From contig CALPMT020000009.1 in assembly GCA_943324745.2 (NCBI GenBank), forward strand, positions 44,715-108,714: a stretch of 64,000 nucleotides of DNA, read 5' to 3'. Shown piece after piece: positions 27,433-34,974 of the stretch. The notes beneath the pieces are model-generated. The model searched no databases. It saw nothing but the letters and a program-made list of their open reading frames with translations, and was not told where the DNA came from. Position 1 is the first letter of the stretch, and every line of letters starts with the position of its first letter. The translations under genes and the position numbers were made by a program. Source of the stretch: Chitinophaga pinensis (GTDB taxonomy: Bacteria; Bacteroidota; Bacteroidia; Flavobacteriales_D; Crocinitomicaceae).

Positions 27433-28182
27433 TCGTTCGAATAACAAATCTGTAATTGTTTTCTGGACAATGTGACTCGATTCTATGTGCGACATATGTC
27501 CAGCATTAGGAATGGTTATAAATGGAATTTTAGTACCACATTTTAATTTCATATCTGATTCAGTGACAATCGAATCTTTTTCTCCTTGGATACATACCAA
27601 TTCATGAGCTATTGATTCTGCAAAATCTGATAAATCAGGTCTGTCACGCATTGCTATACATGCATAGGTGATTCCTTCAATTGATATATTTTTAGCTTCA
27701 GTGATTAATTTTTCTATCGCTTTTGTGTTGTTATTTGGTCTTACAAATAATCCAGGTATTGCTTCATGTATAAACAAATCTTTATTACTTGAGATTATTG
27801 AAATTACACGATTTCGATTATTTTTCTTCTCTATACTATCATCCCAAAAATTGGAGTTTAATAAGATCACTTTAGGCTTAAATGAAACCTGCTGTGCAAT
27901 AGCTAAAGCAATATATCCTCCCATGGAATGTCCGATAATATCAAAGGAGTTAATTCCTTGAGCTAACAGTTTTTCAATGATTAAAGCAGCAATGAATTCA
28001 ATACTAATCTCCGATTTTTCAATCACTTGAGATTGACCATGTCCTGGGATGTCAACAAAAATACAGTGTAACCCAGCATCAGTGAAGTCTAAGTATTCCC
28101 ACATAGTTGAAGATTCTAAAAAACCATGAAGAAAAACAACTGTTTTACCTGATCCTGAAACGCTGAAATGTAATTCAGACAT
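27427..28182 (-). CDS. Alpha/beta-fold hydrolase
   Basis: A 251-residue cytoplasmic hydrolase. The oxyanion-region motif VFLHGFLESSTMW comes first, then DIPGHGQS. The nucleophile is Ser86 in IIGHSMGGY, the acid Asp lies near GEKDSIV and the catalytic His is in NAGHMSHIE. This is the MenH/esterase-like subfamily, and the substrate is not predictable. It starts directly before the stop of pepP with no gap, so the two are likely co-transcribed. A role in menaquinone synthesis (MenH) is possible but there are no men genes near. Confidence 0.85.
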   Translation of the reverse strand: MSELHFSVSGSGKTVVFLHGFLESSTMWEYLDFTDAGLHCIFVDIPGHGQSQVIEKSEISIEFIAALIIEKLLAQGINSFDIIGHSMGGYIALAIAQQVSFKPKVILLNSNFWDDSIEKKNNRNRVISIISSNKDLFIHEAIPGLFVRPNNNTKAIEKLITEAKNISIEGITYACIAMRDRPDLSDFAESIAHELVCIQGEKDSIVTESDMKLKCGTKIPFITIPNAGHMSHIESSHIVQKTITDLLFERL

Positions 28183-29475
28183 TTATAAATTCATTAATGT
28201 TTCTATTTCATCCACTTCGATTGGAATGTTACCCATTAAATTAAAAGGATTACCATGTTCTTGTACTACTAAATCGTCTTCAATTCGTATACCAATTCCT
28301 TCCTCTGGTATATAAATTCCAGGTTCACAAGTGAAAACCATTCCAGCCTTTATTGGCTCGTTAAATAAGCCTACATCGTGTGTATCTAACCCTAAAAAGT
28401 GCGAAGTGCCATGCATAAAATATTTTTTATACGCTGGCCATGCAGGATCTTGGTTTTTAATATCTGTTGAATCTATTAATTTTAATTTTATGAGTTCACT
28501 TTCCATCAATCTCCCTACCTCTTGATGATATTCAGGAATAATTGTACCTGGAACAAGCATTTTCTGAGCTTCATTTTTTACATGAAGAACTGAATTGTAA
28601 ATCGCTTTTTGGCGTTCAGTAAACTTCCCACTCACAGGTAAGCAGCGAGTTAAATCTGAAGCATAATTAGCATATTCAGCACCAACATCTAACAAAATTA
28701 AATCTCCCGAAATACATTGTTTATTGTTTTCAATATAATGTAAAACACATGCGTTTTTTCCTGAAGCTACGATTGGAGTATAGGCAAAACCTTTAGAACG
28801 ATTCATTAAAAATTCGTGAGCTAATTCTGCTTCGATTTCATATTCCCAAACTCCTGGTTTTATGAATTTTAATAATCTATCTATTCCTTTGTGCGTAATG
28901 TCACATGCCTTTTGCATCAAAACTAATTCTTCTTGTTCTTTAACTGAACGAATAGCATGCAGAATTGGTGCGCTCTTATATACAGCATGTGCAGGATAAT
29001 CATTTTTGCATTTTTTGATAAAACGTTCTTCACGCGTTTCTGTATCTTTACCTGCACGTAAATGCTCATTCGTATTGAAGTATATACCTTCAGATTCAGC
29101 CATTAATTGATTGAAGATGGTCTCAAATTGTTGAAGCCAATAAACAGTTTTAATGCCTGACACTTCATTTGCTTGTTCTTTTGAAAGTTTCTCTCCTTCC
29201 CAAATAGCAATCGTGTCATTAGTTTCTTTTAAAAACAATATTTCACGATGATTTGGATTAGATGCGGAAGGGAATAACACTAGGATAGATTCTTCTTGAT
29301 CTACGCCCGATAAATAAAAAATATCTCGATGCTGTTGAAATGGTATAGTGCTGTCTGCACTTATTGGATAAATATCATTTGAATTAAAGACAGCAATTGA
29401 TTTAACATGGAGCCTTGAACTAAACTTAGCTCTATTTTTTATAAATAATTGAGAGGAAATTCGATCGTATTTCAT
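28183..29475 (-). CDS. pepP: Xaa-Pro aminopeptidase (M24B, PepP type)
   Basis: Metallopeptidase removing an N-terminal residue next to proline. An aminopeptidase P N-terminal domain (about 1-140) leads into a pita-bread catalytic domain. The metal ligands are visible in ILLDVGAEYANYASDLTR, HGTSHFLGLDTHDVG, TCEPGIYIP and IGIRIEDDLVV. I start at ATG 29475 (MKYDRISSQLFIKNR), the family-like N-terminus; ATG 29484 and TTG 29499 are alternatives. The product has no signal peptide and is cytoplasmic. It lies immediately upstream of the alpha/beta hydrolase gene. Confidence 0.9.
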   Translation of the reverse strand: MKYDRISSQLFIKNRAKFSSRLHVKSIAVFNSNDIYPISADSTIPFQQHRDIFYLSGVDQEESILVLFPSASNPNHREILFLKETNDTIAIWEGEKLSKEQANEVSGIKTVYWLQQFETIFNQLMAESEGIYFNTNEHLRAGKDTETREERFIKKCKNDYPAHAVYKSAPILHAIRSVKEQEELVLMQKACDITHKGIDRLLKFIKPGVWEYEIEAELAHEFLMNRSKGFAYTPIVASGKNACVLHYIENNKQCISGDLILLDVGAEYANYASDLTRCLPVSGKFTERQKAIYNSVLHVKNEAQKMLVPGTIIPEYHQEVGRLMESELIKLKLIDSTDIKNQDPAWPAYKKYFMHGTSHFLGLDTHDVGLFNEPIKAGMVFTCEPGIYIPEEGIGIRIEDDLVVQEHGNPFNLMGNIPIEVDEIETLMNL

Positions 29476-29558
29476 AAGATTCATATTGTGTACTAACAAA
29501 TATACTTCTCTATTCTCTTTTCACAATTATTTTTTGAATTTTTTGATGTATAACATAA

Positions 29559-29575
29559 ACGTAAAAATTTTACGT
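29559..29575. promoter_or_regulatory. Perfect 8-1-8 palindrome, candidate operator
   Basis: ACGTAAAA, one A, then TTTTACGT forms an exact dyad in the divergent gap between pepP and the 29616 gene. It lies 12 bases before a -7 box at 29587, so it covers the -33 position of that promoter. It has no T tail, so an operator is more likely than a terminator. Confidence 0.5.
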
Positions 29576-29586
29576 ACTACTGAAAG

Positions 29587-29594
29587 TAACTTTG
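29587..29594 (+). promoter_or_regulatory. -7 box for the small unknown gene at 29616
   Basis: TAACTTTG matches TAnnTTTG exactly. Its position rules out the TTG start at 29592, which lies inside it, and supports ATG 29616 with a leader of about 15 bases. Confidence 0.6.
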
Positions 29595-29615
29595 TCAAAA
29601 TTAAAACCGAAAAAG

Positions 29616-29936
29616 ATGATTACTCTATATGATAAAGTTGGAATACAGTCAATTGAATTTCAAACAGGCTACAATGAAGTCTCTGTAAAATGTGTAGTTA
29701 CACAAGGTCGTCTAACCTATACTAATGAATTGATCTTAAATTTTTCAGATTTAAATCGTTTAATCGGCAAGATTCAAAAAATAATGAAAATGAACGATTT
29801 ACTCAGTTACTTTAAGTCTACTAAATTAGCTGATGGAGATGATTTGTATTATTTAAATAATAAGGAAAATCAAGAAATTGAAATACCACTTTTTGAAATG
29901 AATGAATTTCAACCACTTCGTCAAATTAGAGCTTAA
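29616..29936 (+). CDS. Small hypothetical protein, 106 residues
   Basis: A soluble, mixed alpha/beta protein starting MITLYDKVGIQSIEF with no signal or membrane segment. The middle has a strand-rich stretch (SVKCVVTQGRLTYTNELIL) followed by a helix (LNRLIGKIQKIMKMNDLLSYF). I do not recognise a family. The start is chosen at the ATG after the promoter box; a TTG 24 bases upstream overlaps that box. Its promoter region carries a perfect palindrome, so it may be a regulated gene. Confidence 0.65.
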   Translation: MITLYDKVGIQSIEFQTGYNEVSVKCVVTQGRLTYTNELILNFSDLNRLIGKIQKIMKMNDLLSYFKSTKLADGDDLYYLNNKENQEIEIPLFEMNEFQPLRQIRA

Positions 29937-30038
29937 CAAACTTTTAAAACTAACTAAATTGCTGTTTTGTCTTTTTGTCTTTTTCCTTTTTGTGTCCAAA
30001 TAAAAACAACCAAGCTCCTTTTCTTTCGTCTTTTTTTA

Positions 30039-30046
30039 TATATTTG
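30039..30046 (+). promoter_or_regulatory. Candidate -7 box for the 30088 lipoprotein gene
   Basis: TATATTTG fits TAnnTTTG, 41 bases before the ATG, in a T-rich gap of about 150 bases that otherwise shows nothing. Confidence 0.4.
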
Positions 30047-30087
30047 AATAATTATCACACTTTTAGTGTTTTTTATTTTTTGTTAGT

Positions 30088-30741
30088 ATGAAAAAAAATC
30101 TTTTATTTTATTTTTTACCAATCTTATTTTTAATTAGTTGTATTAAACACGAGATTATTCCAGCTCCATCAAAAACAGTAGAGTTGACTAGTTCATTTAA
30201 AGGCTCTATAGGTGGTACAGACATCAAATGGTTACAAAATGTGGATGATTATAATTGTATTCCTTCTCAAATAAAGAATTTAAATACAATTGGAGGAGGT
30301 CAATCATCGGTTGTTTTTATTTCAACAATTTCATCTACTTCAGTTAAAGGTCAAATAAGTGTCAGATTAGGAACGGTAAATTGGACCCAATATGACACTC
30401 CGACTAACGAAATATTCACTAAATTCTTAGATGGTGTTAAATCTAAAAACCCTACTTATTCTAGAGAAGGTAAATTTGGTTTTGAAGTGAAATACATTGA
30501 TAATTTAGGTGTTGAGTGGGTGTCTGATTCAGCTTCTGCTTTTCCTCAAAATGTAACATTTACAAATTTATCGTATGATTCTGAAATAAAAAATGATAAA
30601 ACGCTTGATTATTGTAAATTCACAGTAACCTTTAATTGTCATTTATTTTATTACGATAAAGTTAAACAACATAAGGATTCTATTGAAGTTCAAAATGCGG
30701 TGTTTAAAGGCTGGTTTATGAGACAGCAACTTATTCCTTAG
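30088..30741 (+). CDS. Hypothetical lipoprotein
   Basis: A 217-residue protein with a signal ending in the lipobox LFLISC (Cys at 18), so it should be membrane-anchored on the periplasmic or outer face. The mature part is beta-rich and Ser/Thr/Asn-rich, with SFKGSIGGTDIKW near the start and no known catalytic motif. Its C-terminus precedes the CTP-synthase-like gene by 8 bases, so the two may be co-transcribed although their predicted locations differ. Function not recognised. Confidence 0.7.
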   Translation: MKKNLLFYFLPILFLISCIKHEIIPAPSKTVELTSSFKGSIGGTDIKWLQNVDDYNCIPSQIKNLNTIGGGQSSVVFISTISSTSVKGQISVRLGTVNWTQYDTPTNEIFTKFLDGVKSKNPTYSREGKFGFEVKYIDNLGVEWVSDSASAFPQNVTFTNLSYDSEIKNDKTLDYCKFTVTFNCHLFYYDKVKQHKDSIEVQNAVFKGWFMRQQLIP

Positions 30742-30749
30742 TAATTTAA

Positions 30750-31430
30750 ATGAGCCAAACTATAAAAATAGCGATTATAGGAGATTATAATTTTACATAT
30801 AATTCTCATCATGCTACAAATTTGGCTCTTGATCATGCTTCTTATTTTTTAGATGTTGAAATCAGTTACTACTGGATTAAATTAAACGAAGCAAGTCAAT
30901 TGTCTGTCAGTCAATTGAAAGAATATGATGGGATTTGGATTAGTCCAGGCCCTTATAAAAATGATTTTTTTCTTGGAGGAATCATAGATTTTTTATTGCA
31001 AAATTCTGTACCTGTTTTTGTAACTGGAGAAGGCTTTAAAATAATTTTAGAAGTGATTATTGCTAGAAATAATTTGAATGCAAACGGTGAAAAACTAATT
31101 TCAGATAATTTAGTAGAAGGTAGAGTATTTGAGCAGGTGCAAATTATCCCACATTCAAAAGCTCTAATTTATTTATATGAAAATCATAATGATATCGAGC
31201 TTACTTCTGCTAGGTATAGTTTGTATCCTAAATTATTGAATTATTTGATTGACGAGTTTATCACCATTGAAGCCTTTAACCAAGTTGAAGAAGTTGAAGT
31301 TTTTAGTTTAACCAATAAAGATTTCTTCTTAGCCTGTGGATTCTGTCCACAAATTTCATCTACAAGAGAAATTCCTCACCCAATTATTTATACCTTCGTA
31401 AAGGCAGCAATCGAATTTCAGTTAAAATAA
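30750..31430 (+). CDS. CTP synthase C-terminal-like amidotransferase without catalytic cysteine
   Basis: A 226-residue stand-alone relative of the CTP synthase glutaminase domain. The opening IKIAIIGDYNFTYNSHHATN and the loop GIWISPGPYKN match that family. The position of the nucleophile in the usual GTCGGFQ is read here as VTGEGFK (91-97), so Cys is replaced by Gly93. The end still has a RE-x-PHP motif (STREIPHPIIY) like the His-Glu region of the family. It is therefore probably not a glutaminase and may bind a ligand or have changed chemistry. It is convergent with rnhA, sharing 9 bases. Confidence 0.75.
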   Translation: MSQTIKIAIIGDYNFTYNSHHATNLALDHASYFLDVEISYYWIKLNEASQLSVSQLKEYDGIWISPGPYKNDFFLGGIIDFLLQNSVPVFVTGEGFKIILEVIIARNNLNANGEKLISDNLVEGRVFEQVQIIPHSKALIYLYENHNDIELTSARYSLYPKLLNYLIDEFITIEAFNQVEEVEVFSLTNKDFFLACGFCPQISSTREIPHPIIYTFVKAAIEFQLK

Positions 31431-31901
31431 GTCTTGTTTGGATTCAGATTTCTCGTAAAATTCATCAATCAATAAATGATTTGATTCAGCTGCTTTTACT
31501 GCAAGAAAATCGCAACGCTCGTTTTCGTAGTGTCCATTGTGTCCGCGTACCCAAACAAATTCTAGTTGAAAATTTCGAGCAATTGCTATATACCTTCTCC
31601 ATAAATCTTCATTCTTTTTTCCGGAAAAATTCTTTTTTAACCAGCCATTTAACCATCCTTTCGTAATTGCGTCAACAACATATTTAGAATCAGATGTTAT
31701 TCGAATGCGATATTCATTCGTTTTAAGGCTTTCTAACGCTACAACTACTGCTAATAACTCCATTCTGTTATTGGTAGTCAAACGATAGCCTTGAGATAAT
31801 TCTTTTATCTTATTTCCAAAGCGAAGATACACGCCATAACCACCATTTCCGGGATTACCCTTAGCTGAACCATCCGTAAATATTTCAATTAGTTTTTCCA
31901 A
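31422..31901 (-). CDS. rnhA: Ribonuclease HI
   Basis: Endonuclease degrading the RNA strand of RNA-DNA hybrids. The catalytic acidic residues are visible: Asp10 in IFTDGSAKGNPG, Glu48 in NNRMELLAV, Asp71 in ITSDSKYV and a late Asp in ENERCDFLA, with the handle-region motif VRGHNGH. The 159 residues are the usual bacterial type 1 length. It is the last of a minus-strand group following coaX, the barrel gene, lptC and a small membrane gene. Confidence 0.95.
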   Translation of the reverse strand: MEKLIEIFTDGSAKGNPGNGGYGVYLRFGNKIKELSQGYRLTTNNRMELLAVVVALESLKTNEYRIRITSDSKYVVDAITKGWLNGWLKKNFSGKKNEDLWRRYIAIARNFQLEFVWVRGHNGHYENERCDFLAVKAAESNHLLIDEFYEKSESKQDLF

Positions 31902-31909
31902 AGTAATTC

Positions 31910-32125
31910 TTAGTTAGAATTCTTATTTAAATATTCGATATGCTTTTCCATACGTTTCATCATCCATTTTCGGATTATGTACATGAAAAAGGATATGCCT
32001 GTAATTACATAATAAGAATACCAACGCTCAAATCCTTCAGTAAATCCTTTGTAACTTATGATTAAAGCTGATCCAATTGAAACAATTAACCATAAGTATA
32101 ACATAAAGGCATTGTATTTTTTCAT
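31910..32125 (-). CDS. Small membrane protein, two helices
   Basis: A 71-residue protein with two predicted membrane helices (about 8-27 and 38-54) and a basic C-terminal tail (RKWMMKRMEKHIEYLNKN). It lies 2 bases after lptC on the same strand and 8 bases before rnhA, inside an apparent operon, so it is likely real despite its size. The family is not recognised. Association with the LPS export or outer-membrane genes upstream is positional only. Confidence 0.65.
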   Translation of the reverse strand: MKKYNAFMLYLWLIVSIGSALIISYKGFTEGFERWYSYYVITGISFFMYIIRKWMMKRMEKHIEYLNKNSN

Positions 32126-32127
32126 AT

Positions 32128-32688
32128 TTAATTTAGTTTAAATTTCCCTTTAGGATGTATAAATTCATATTTTTTAAAATCCAACGAAGTTCGGATGCCG
32201 TCACCATAAAACTTTCCGCCATCTTTTGAATGTACAATCACATTTTTGTCAGTAAATATAGCTTGAGTGTTTTGATTCCAATGTAGTTCTTCGGTTTCTA
32301 GAACTTGGCTCTCACTCAAGTTCTGTAATCTTACAGAATCTTTGAATATCATTTCACCAGTCTCTTGAAATATTTCGCCAAATAAAGAAGTTAATTTAGA
32401 TTCAATTTCACCCATCTGATTATAAAGTGTAATCTCTATTCCTTCTTTAAATTTGACGTGAAATGTTGGTTTATGGTATGTCTCAGATAGTTTTGCTCGT
32501 AGCTCAATTTTAGCATAGCCACTATCTGTTTCGATCATGTGAACATTAGTTGTACGCTCATCAGGATCCGTAGGTTTGAAACTGACCTTCTTTATCGTAT
32601 CCAAGTCGTTATGACAGGAAGTGAAAACTATAAACAATGAAAGTAAAACTATAAAATGACACTTTTTTTTCATAAGTGGATTAGTCAA
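32128..32688 (-). CDS. lptC: LptC-like LPS export protein
   Basis: A 186-residue envelope protein with a lipobox-type signal (VFTSC, Cys near 25) and a beta-jellyroll LptC region (about 50-180). Typical features include YAKIELRAKLSETYHKP, FKEGIEITLYNQMGEIESKL, the repeated strand pattern through LHWNQNTQAIFTDKNVIV and the final GDGIRTSLDFKKYEFIHPKG. LptC accepts LPS from the inner-membrane transporter and passes it along the bridge. The Bacteroidetes version is a lipoprotein instead of a single-span protein. It overlaps the upstream barrel gene by 8 bases. Confidence 0.85.
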   Translation of the reverse strand: MTNPLMKKKCHFIVLLSLFIVFTSCHNDLDTIKKVSFKPTDPDERTTNVHMIETDSGYAKIELRAKLSETYHKPTFHVKFKEGIEITLYNQMGEIESKLTSLFGEIFQETGEMIFKDSVRLQNLSESQVLETEELHWNQNTQAIFTDKNVIVHSKDGGKFYGDGIRTSLDFKKYEFIHPKGKFKLN

Positions 32689-34024
32689 TTTTATTTTTCT
32701 TAAACCATCGTTCGTAACTAGCCGGTGTGATATTTACTCCAAAATTAAATGAGAAATAGTTTTCCTTTAAAGTGGACTCTATGCCATTCCATCTTTGACC
32801 ATATAAACAACTTAAATTTATAGATGATGATGAAAATTGATTGATAATAGGTATTCCTATACCAAAAGTTAATGCTTTATTTGAAAGCTGAACTTGTTGA
32901 TCAGACCACGGAAGTGTTTGATAAATTGCCCCAACACGATATTTCATACGGTGGATTAAATTAATATCTTTTGAACGATCTAAAAAGTCAAAATGTGGCG
33001 CATATTGAAATCCAACACCGTATTGAATTGTATTTTTAAAAGTTTCATTATTTCCTAATAAAGGATTATTGTAGGAGTTCCAGTTTGTTAATTTTAATTC
33101 ACCTGAAATTTGTAATTGAGGTGATTTATTTGAATTGTTTATTTCTTTATTTTTTTTAGTAAAATCATATTTAAATCCCAATGAAATAATTGATGGTGTT
33201 TGTATATTGTTATTTATAATAGTGCTTTTTAATGTGTCATTTCCAAGTACATTAGTTGTACTAAAAGCATAAATTAGCGAGTTAGTATAGGTAGATGCAA
33301 AAGATTGAGAAGGTGTAAGAGTTGCTCCGATTACAAGGTCATGATCACTAGCAATTCTGTATAAATAACTGATTCCTAAATCAATATTCATTGCTTTTAT
33401 CTGAATAGATTTATCTCTAATTCCACCCAATGTTGCACTAGATAAAGTAGTTGTAATTTCATTGAGATTTGTTCCAAAAACATAACCAAAATTAGAACCG
33501 ATTGAAATATGATGTTTATGACGGTGTAAAATTTTTACAGATAGTCCAAAATATGCATTTGAAAAACCTCCATTTCCTGTGAAGTCATAATTTAAAGTGT
33601 CAGTTCCTGAAATTTTACTACTCTTTAAATGATAGCCAGTGCTTGAATATGGTTTTAAACCAAAACAAATTCCAAATCTCTGGCTAAGTGCCATTCCTAA
33701 AGTGAAATAATTTAGAGAAATAAAATGAGAAGCACTAGTAATGCTTTGTTGTTTAAAAGTTGAAAAATTGGATGCTATACCTACTGAAAAAATTGGCTGC
33801 CCTTTACCCAAAAACGAATACGAGGACGGGTTTTCAGAATTTAATTGTGCAGAATCAATTAAAGCAGTACTTACGTTGCCTAATGCTCCAAAAATTGGAT
33901 GTGTTAATGGATTCATTTCTCCTATTCCACGAGAAGAAAAAGGGGTATTTGTATTCGTTTGACCAATACTGAAAATCGGTGCGACAATTAGTAATAATAA
34001 GATTGATTTAAATAGCATATGCAT
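32681..34024 (-). CDS. Outer-membrane beta-barrel protein next to lptC
   Basis: A 447-residue protein with signal peptide (to about FSIGQ, residue 22) and an alternating Ser/Gly/Tyr-rich sequence throughout. It shows PFSSRGIGEMNPLTHPIFGALGNV and NSENPSSYSFLGKG near the N-terminus, the pattern of FadL-like Bacteroidetes barrels. It overlaps coaX by 17 bases and lptC by 8 bases, an arrangement that suggests a tie to outer-membrane assembly or LPS export. The family is seen as an uncharacterised outer-membrane protein; substrate unknown. Confidence 0.75.
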   Translation of the reverse strand: MHMLFKSILLLLIVAPIFSIGQTNTNTPFSSRGIGEMNPLTHPIFGALGNVSTALIDSAQLNSENPSSYSFLGKGQPIFSVGIASNFSTFKQQSITSASHFISLNYFTLGMALSQRFGICFGLKPYSSTGYHLKSSKISGTDTLNYDFTGNGGFSNAYFGLSVKILHRHKHHISIGSNFGYVFGTNLNEITTTLSSATLGGIRDKSIQIKAMNIDLGISYLYRIASDHDLVIGATLTPSQSFASTYTNSLIYAFSTTNVLGNDTLKSTIINNNIQTPSIISLGFKYDFTKKNKEINNSNKSPQLQISGELKLTNWNSYNNPLLGNNETFKNTIQYGVGFQYAPHFDFLDRSKDINLIHRMKYRVGAIYQTLPWSDQQVQLSNKALTFGIGIPIINQFSSSSINLSCLYGQRWNGIESTLKENYFSFNFGVNITPASYERWFKKNKID

Positions 34025-34730
34025 TTATTGAATGATATAATCCGATTAAAGTTAAGTTTAATTCTACAAATATGCCTTTTTTTGATTGGATATCAAAGCA
34101 ATGAGCATCACCTCCTGTGACATATATTTTTAAGTTGTCAAATTGTGAAGCGTATTTTGAAATAAAGAAACTTATTTCACCTTGTATTCCATGCATGACT
34201 CCACTTTGAATACATGAAGCAGTGGATTCACCAATGAAAGGAGGTATGTCATATTCTTCAATGAGAGGAAGTGCACCAGTATATTGCGCTAAAGATTTGT
34301 ATCGCATGTTAATACCTGGGGAAATTGACCCTCCTAAATAACAGTGCTTTTCATCAATTACATCAAATTTAATACATGTTCCTATGTCAACCACTAATGC
34401 TGGTGTATGGGTTAAATTTTTTACTGCAATTACATTTGCTAAACGGTCACTTCCTAGTGTCTCAGGTGTTTGATAGACATGATTAATTGGTAATACTCCT
34501 GGATGCTTAAAATGAATCGAGTTAGGCATCATTTGTAATAGCCAATTTGTCTCTTTTTCAGAGCGGACAGAGGATAAAATTGATTGATCAAAATGATATT
34601 CAAATAAAAATGATTTTAATTTATTCCAATCATTATTTCCAAAATAGAAAACTTCTTTCAAGTGATTATCTGTAAACACTCCTAGTTTTACGCGAGTATT
34701 TCCTGCATCGATGACCAAAGTAGTTTTCAT
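34008..34730 (-). CDS. coaX: Type III pantothenate kinase
   Basis: First enzyme of coenzyme A synthesis, phosphorylating pantothenate without feedback by CoA. The ASKHA-fold phosphate loops are TLVIDAGNTRVKLGVF (Asp8) and ALVVDIGTCIKFDVI. The middle motif TLGSDRLANVIA and the substrate motif GGSISPGINMRYKSLAQYTGALP are intact. The 240 residues fit the family. It heads the minus-strand group that includes the barrel, lptC and rnhA, with a -7-like box 20 bases before its ATG. Confidence 0.93.
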   Translation of the reverse strand: MKTTLVIDAGNTRVKLGVFTDNHLKEVFYFGNNDWNKLKSFLFEYHFDQSILSSVRSEKETNWLLQMMPNSIHFKHPGVLPINHVYQTPETLGSDRLANVIAVKNLTHTPALVVDIGTCIKFDVIDEKHCYLGGSISPGINMRYKSLAQYTGALPLIEEYDIPPFIGESTASCIQSGVMHGIQGEISFFISKYASQFDNLKIYVTGGDAHCFDIQSKKGIFVELNLTLIGLYHSINAYAI

Positions 34731-34750
34731 TTATCTTTATATCTTTAGTA

Positions 34751-34758
34751 CAAAATTA
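34751..34758 (-). promoter_or_regulatory. Candidate -7 box for coaX
   Basis: On the minus strand TAATTTTG fits TAnnTTTG, 20 bases before the coaX ATG at 34730. It would drive the coaX to rnhA group. Confidence 0.5.
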
Positions 34759-34809
34759 CCTTATTTTTTAAAAAAAATTAAAAAATTAATTTTGTTTTGA
34801 ATTTATTTA

Positions 34810-34817
34810 TATATTTG
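34810..34817 (+). promoter_or_regulatory. -7 box for tRNA-Phe
   Basis: TATATTTG matches TAnnTTTG and ends 15 bases before the mature tRNA 5' end. A TTTG lies 15 bases upstream (34791-34794), a little closer than the usual spacing. Confidence 0.55.
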
Positions 34818-34832
34818 CACTCAACAAAACGG

Positions 34833-34905
34833 GGGAGCGTAGCTCAGTCGGTAGAGCAAAGGACTGAAAATCCTTGTGTCGGGGGTTCGATTCCCTCCGC
34901 TCCCA
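34833..34905 (+). tRNA. tRNA-Phe (GAA)
   Basis: A full cloverleaf is readable. The 7-base acceptor gggagcg pairs with cgctccc, the D arm is gctc/gagc, and the anticodon stem aagga/tcctt has loop ctgaaaa giving anticodon GAA at 34866-34868. The T arm has ttcgatt. The discriminator is A and CCA is not encoded. Length is 73 bases. A terminator follows. Confidence 0.96.
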
Positions 34906-34913
34906 CAAATGAA

Positions 34914-34939
34914 AGGTGTCTTTTTAGACACCTTTTTTT
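34914..34939 (+). terminator. Terminator after tRNA-Phe
   Basis: The perfect stem aggtgtct/agacacct with a 4-base T loop runs into a T tract. It separates the tRNA from tyrS. Confidence 0.9.
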
Positions 34940-34974
34940 ATTTGTACTTTTGTGTAAACTCTAATTTCATTCGT

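Noticed and set aside
34876..34974. In-frame extension of tyrS upstream to within tRNA-Phe
   Set aside because: It crosses the tRNA and its terminator and adds residues not found in the family; ATG 34975 fits.
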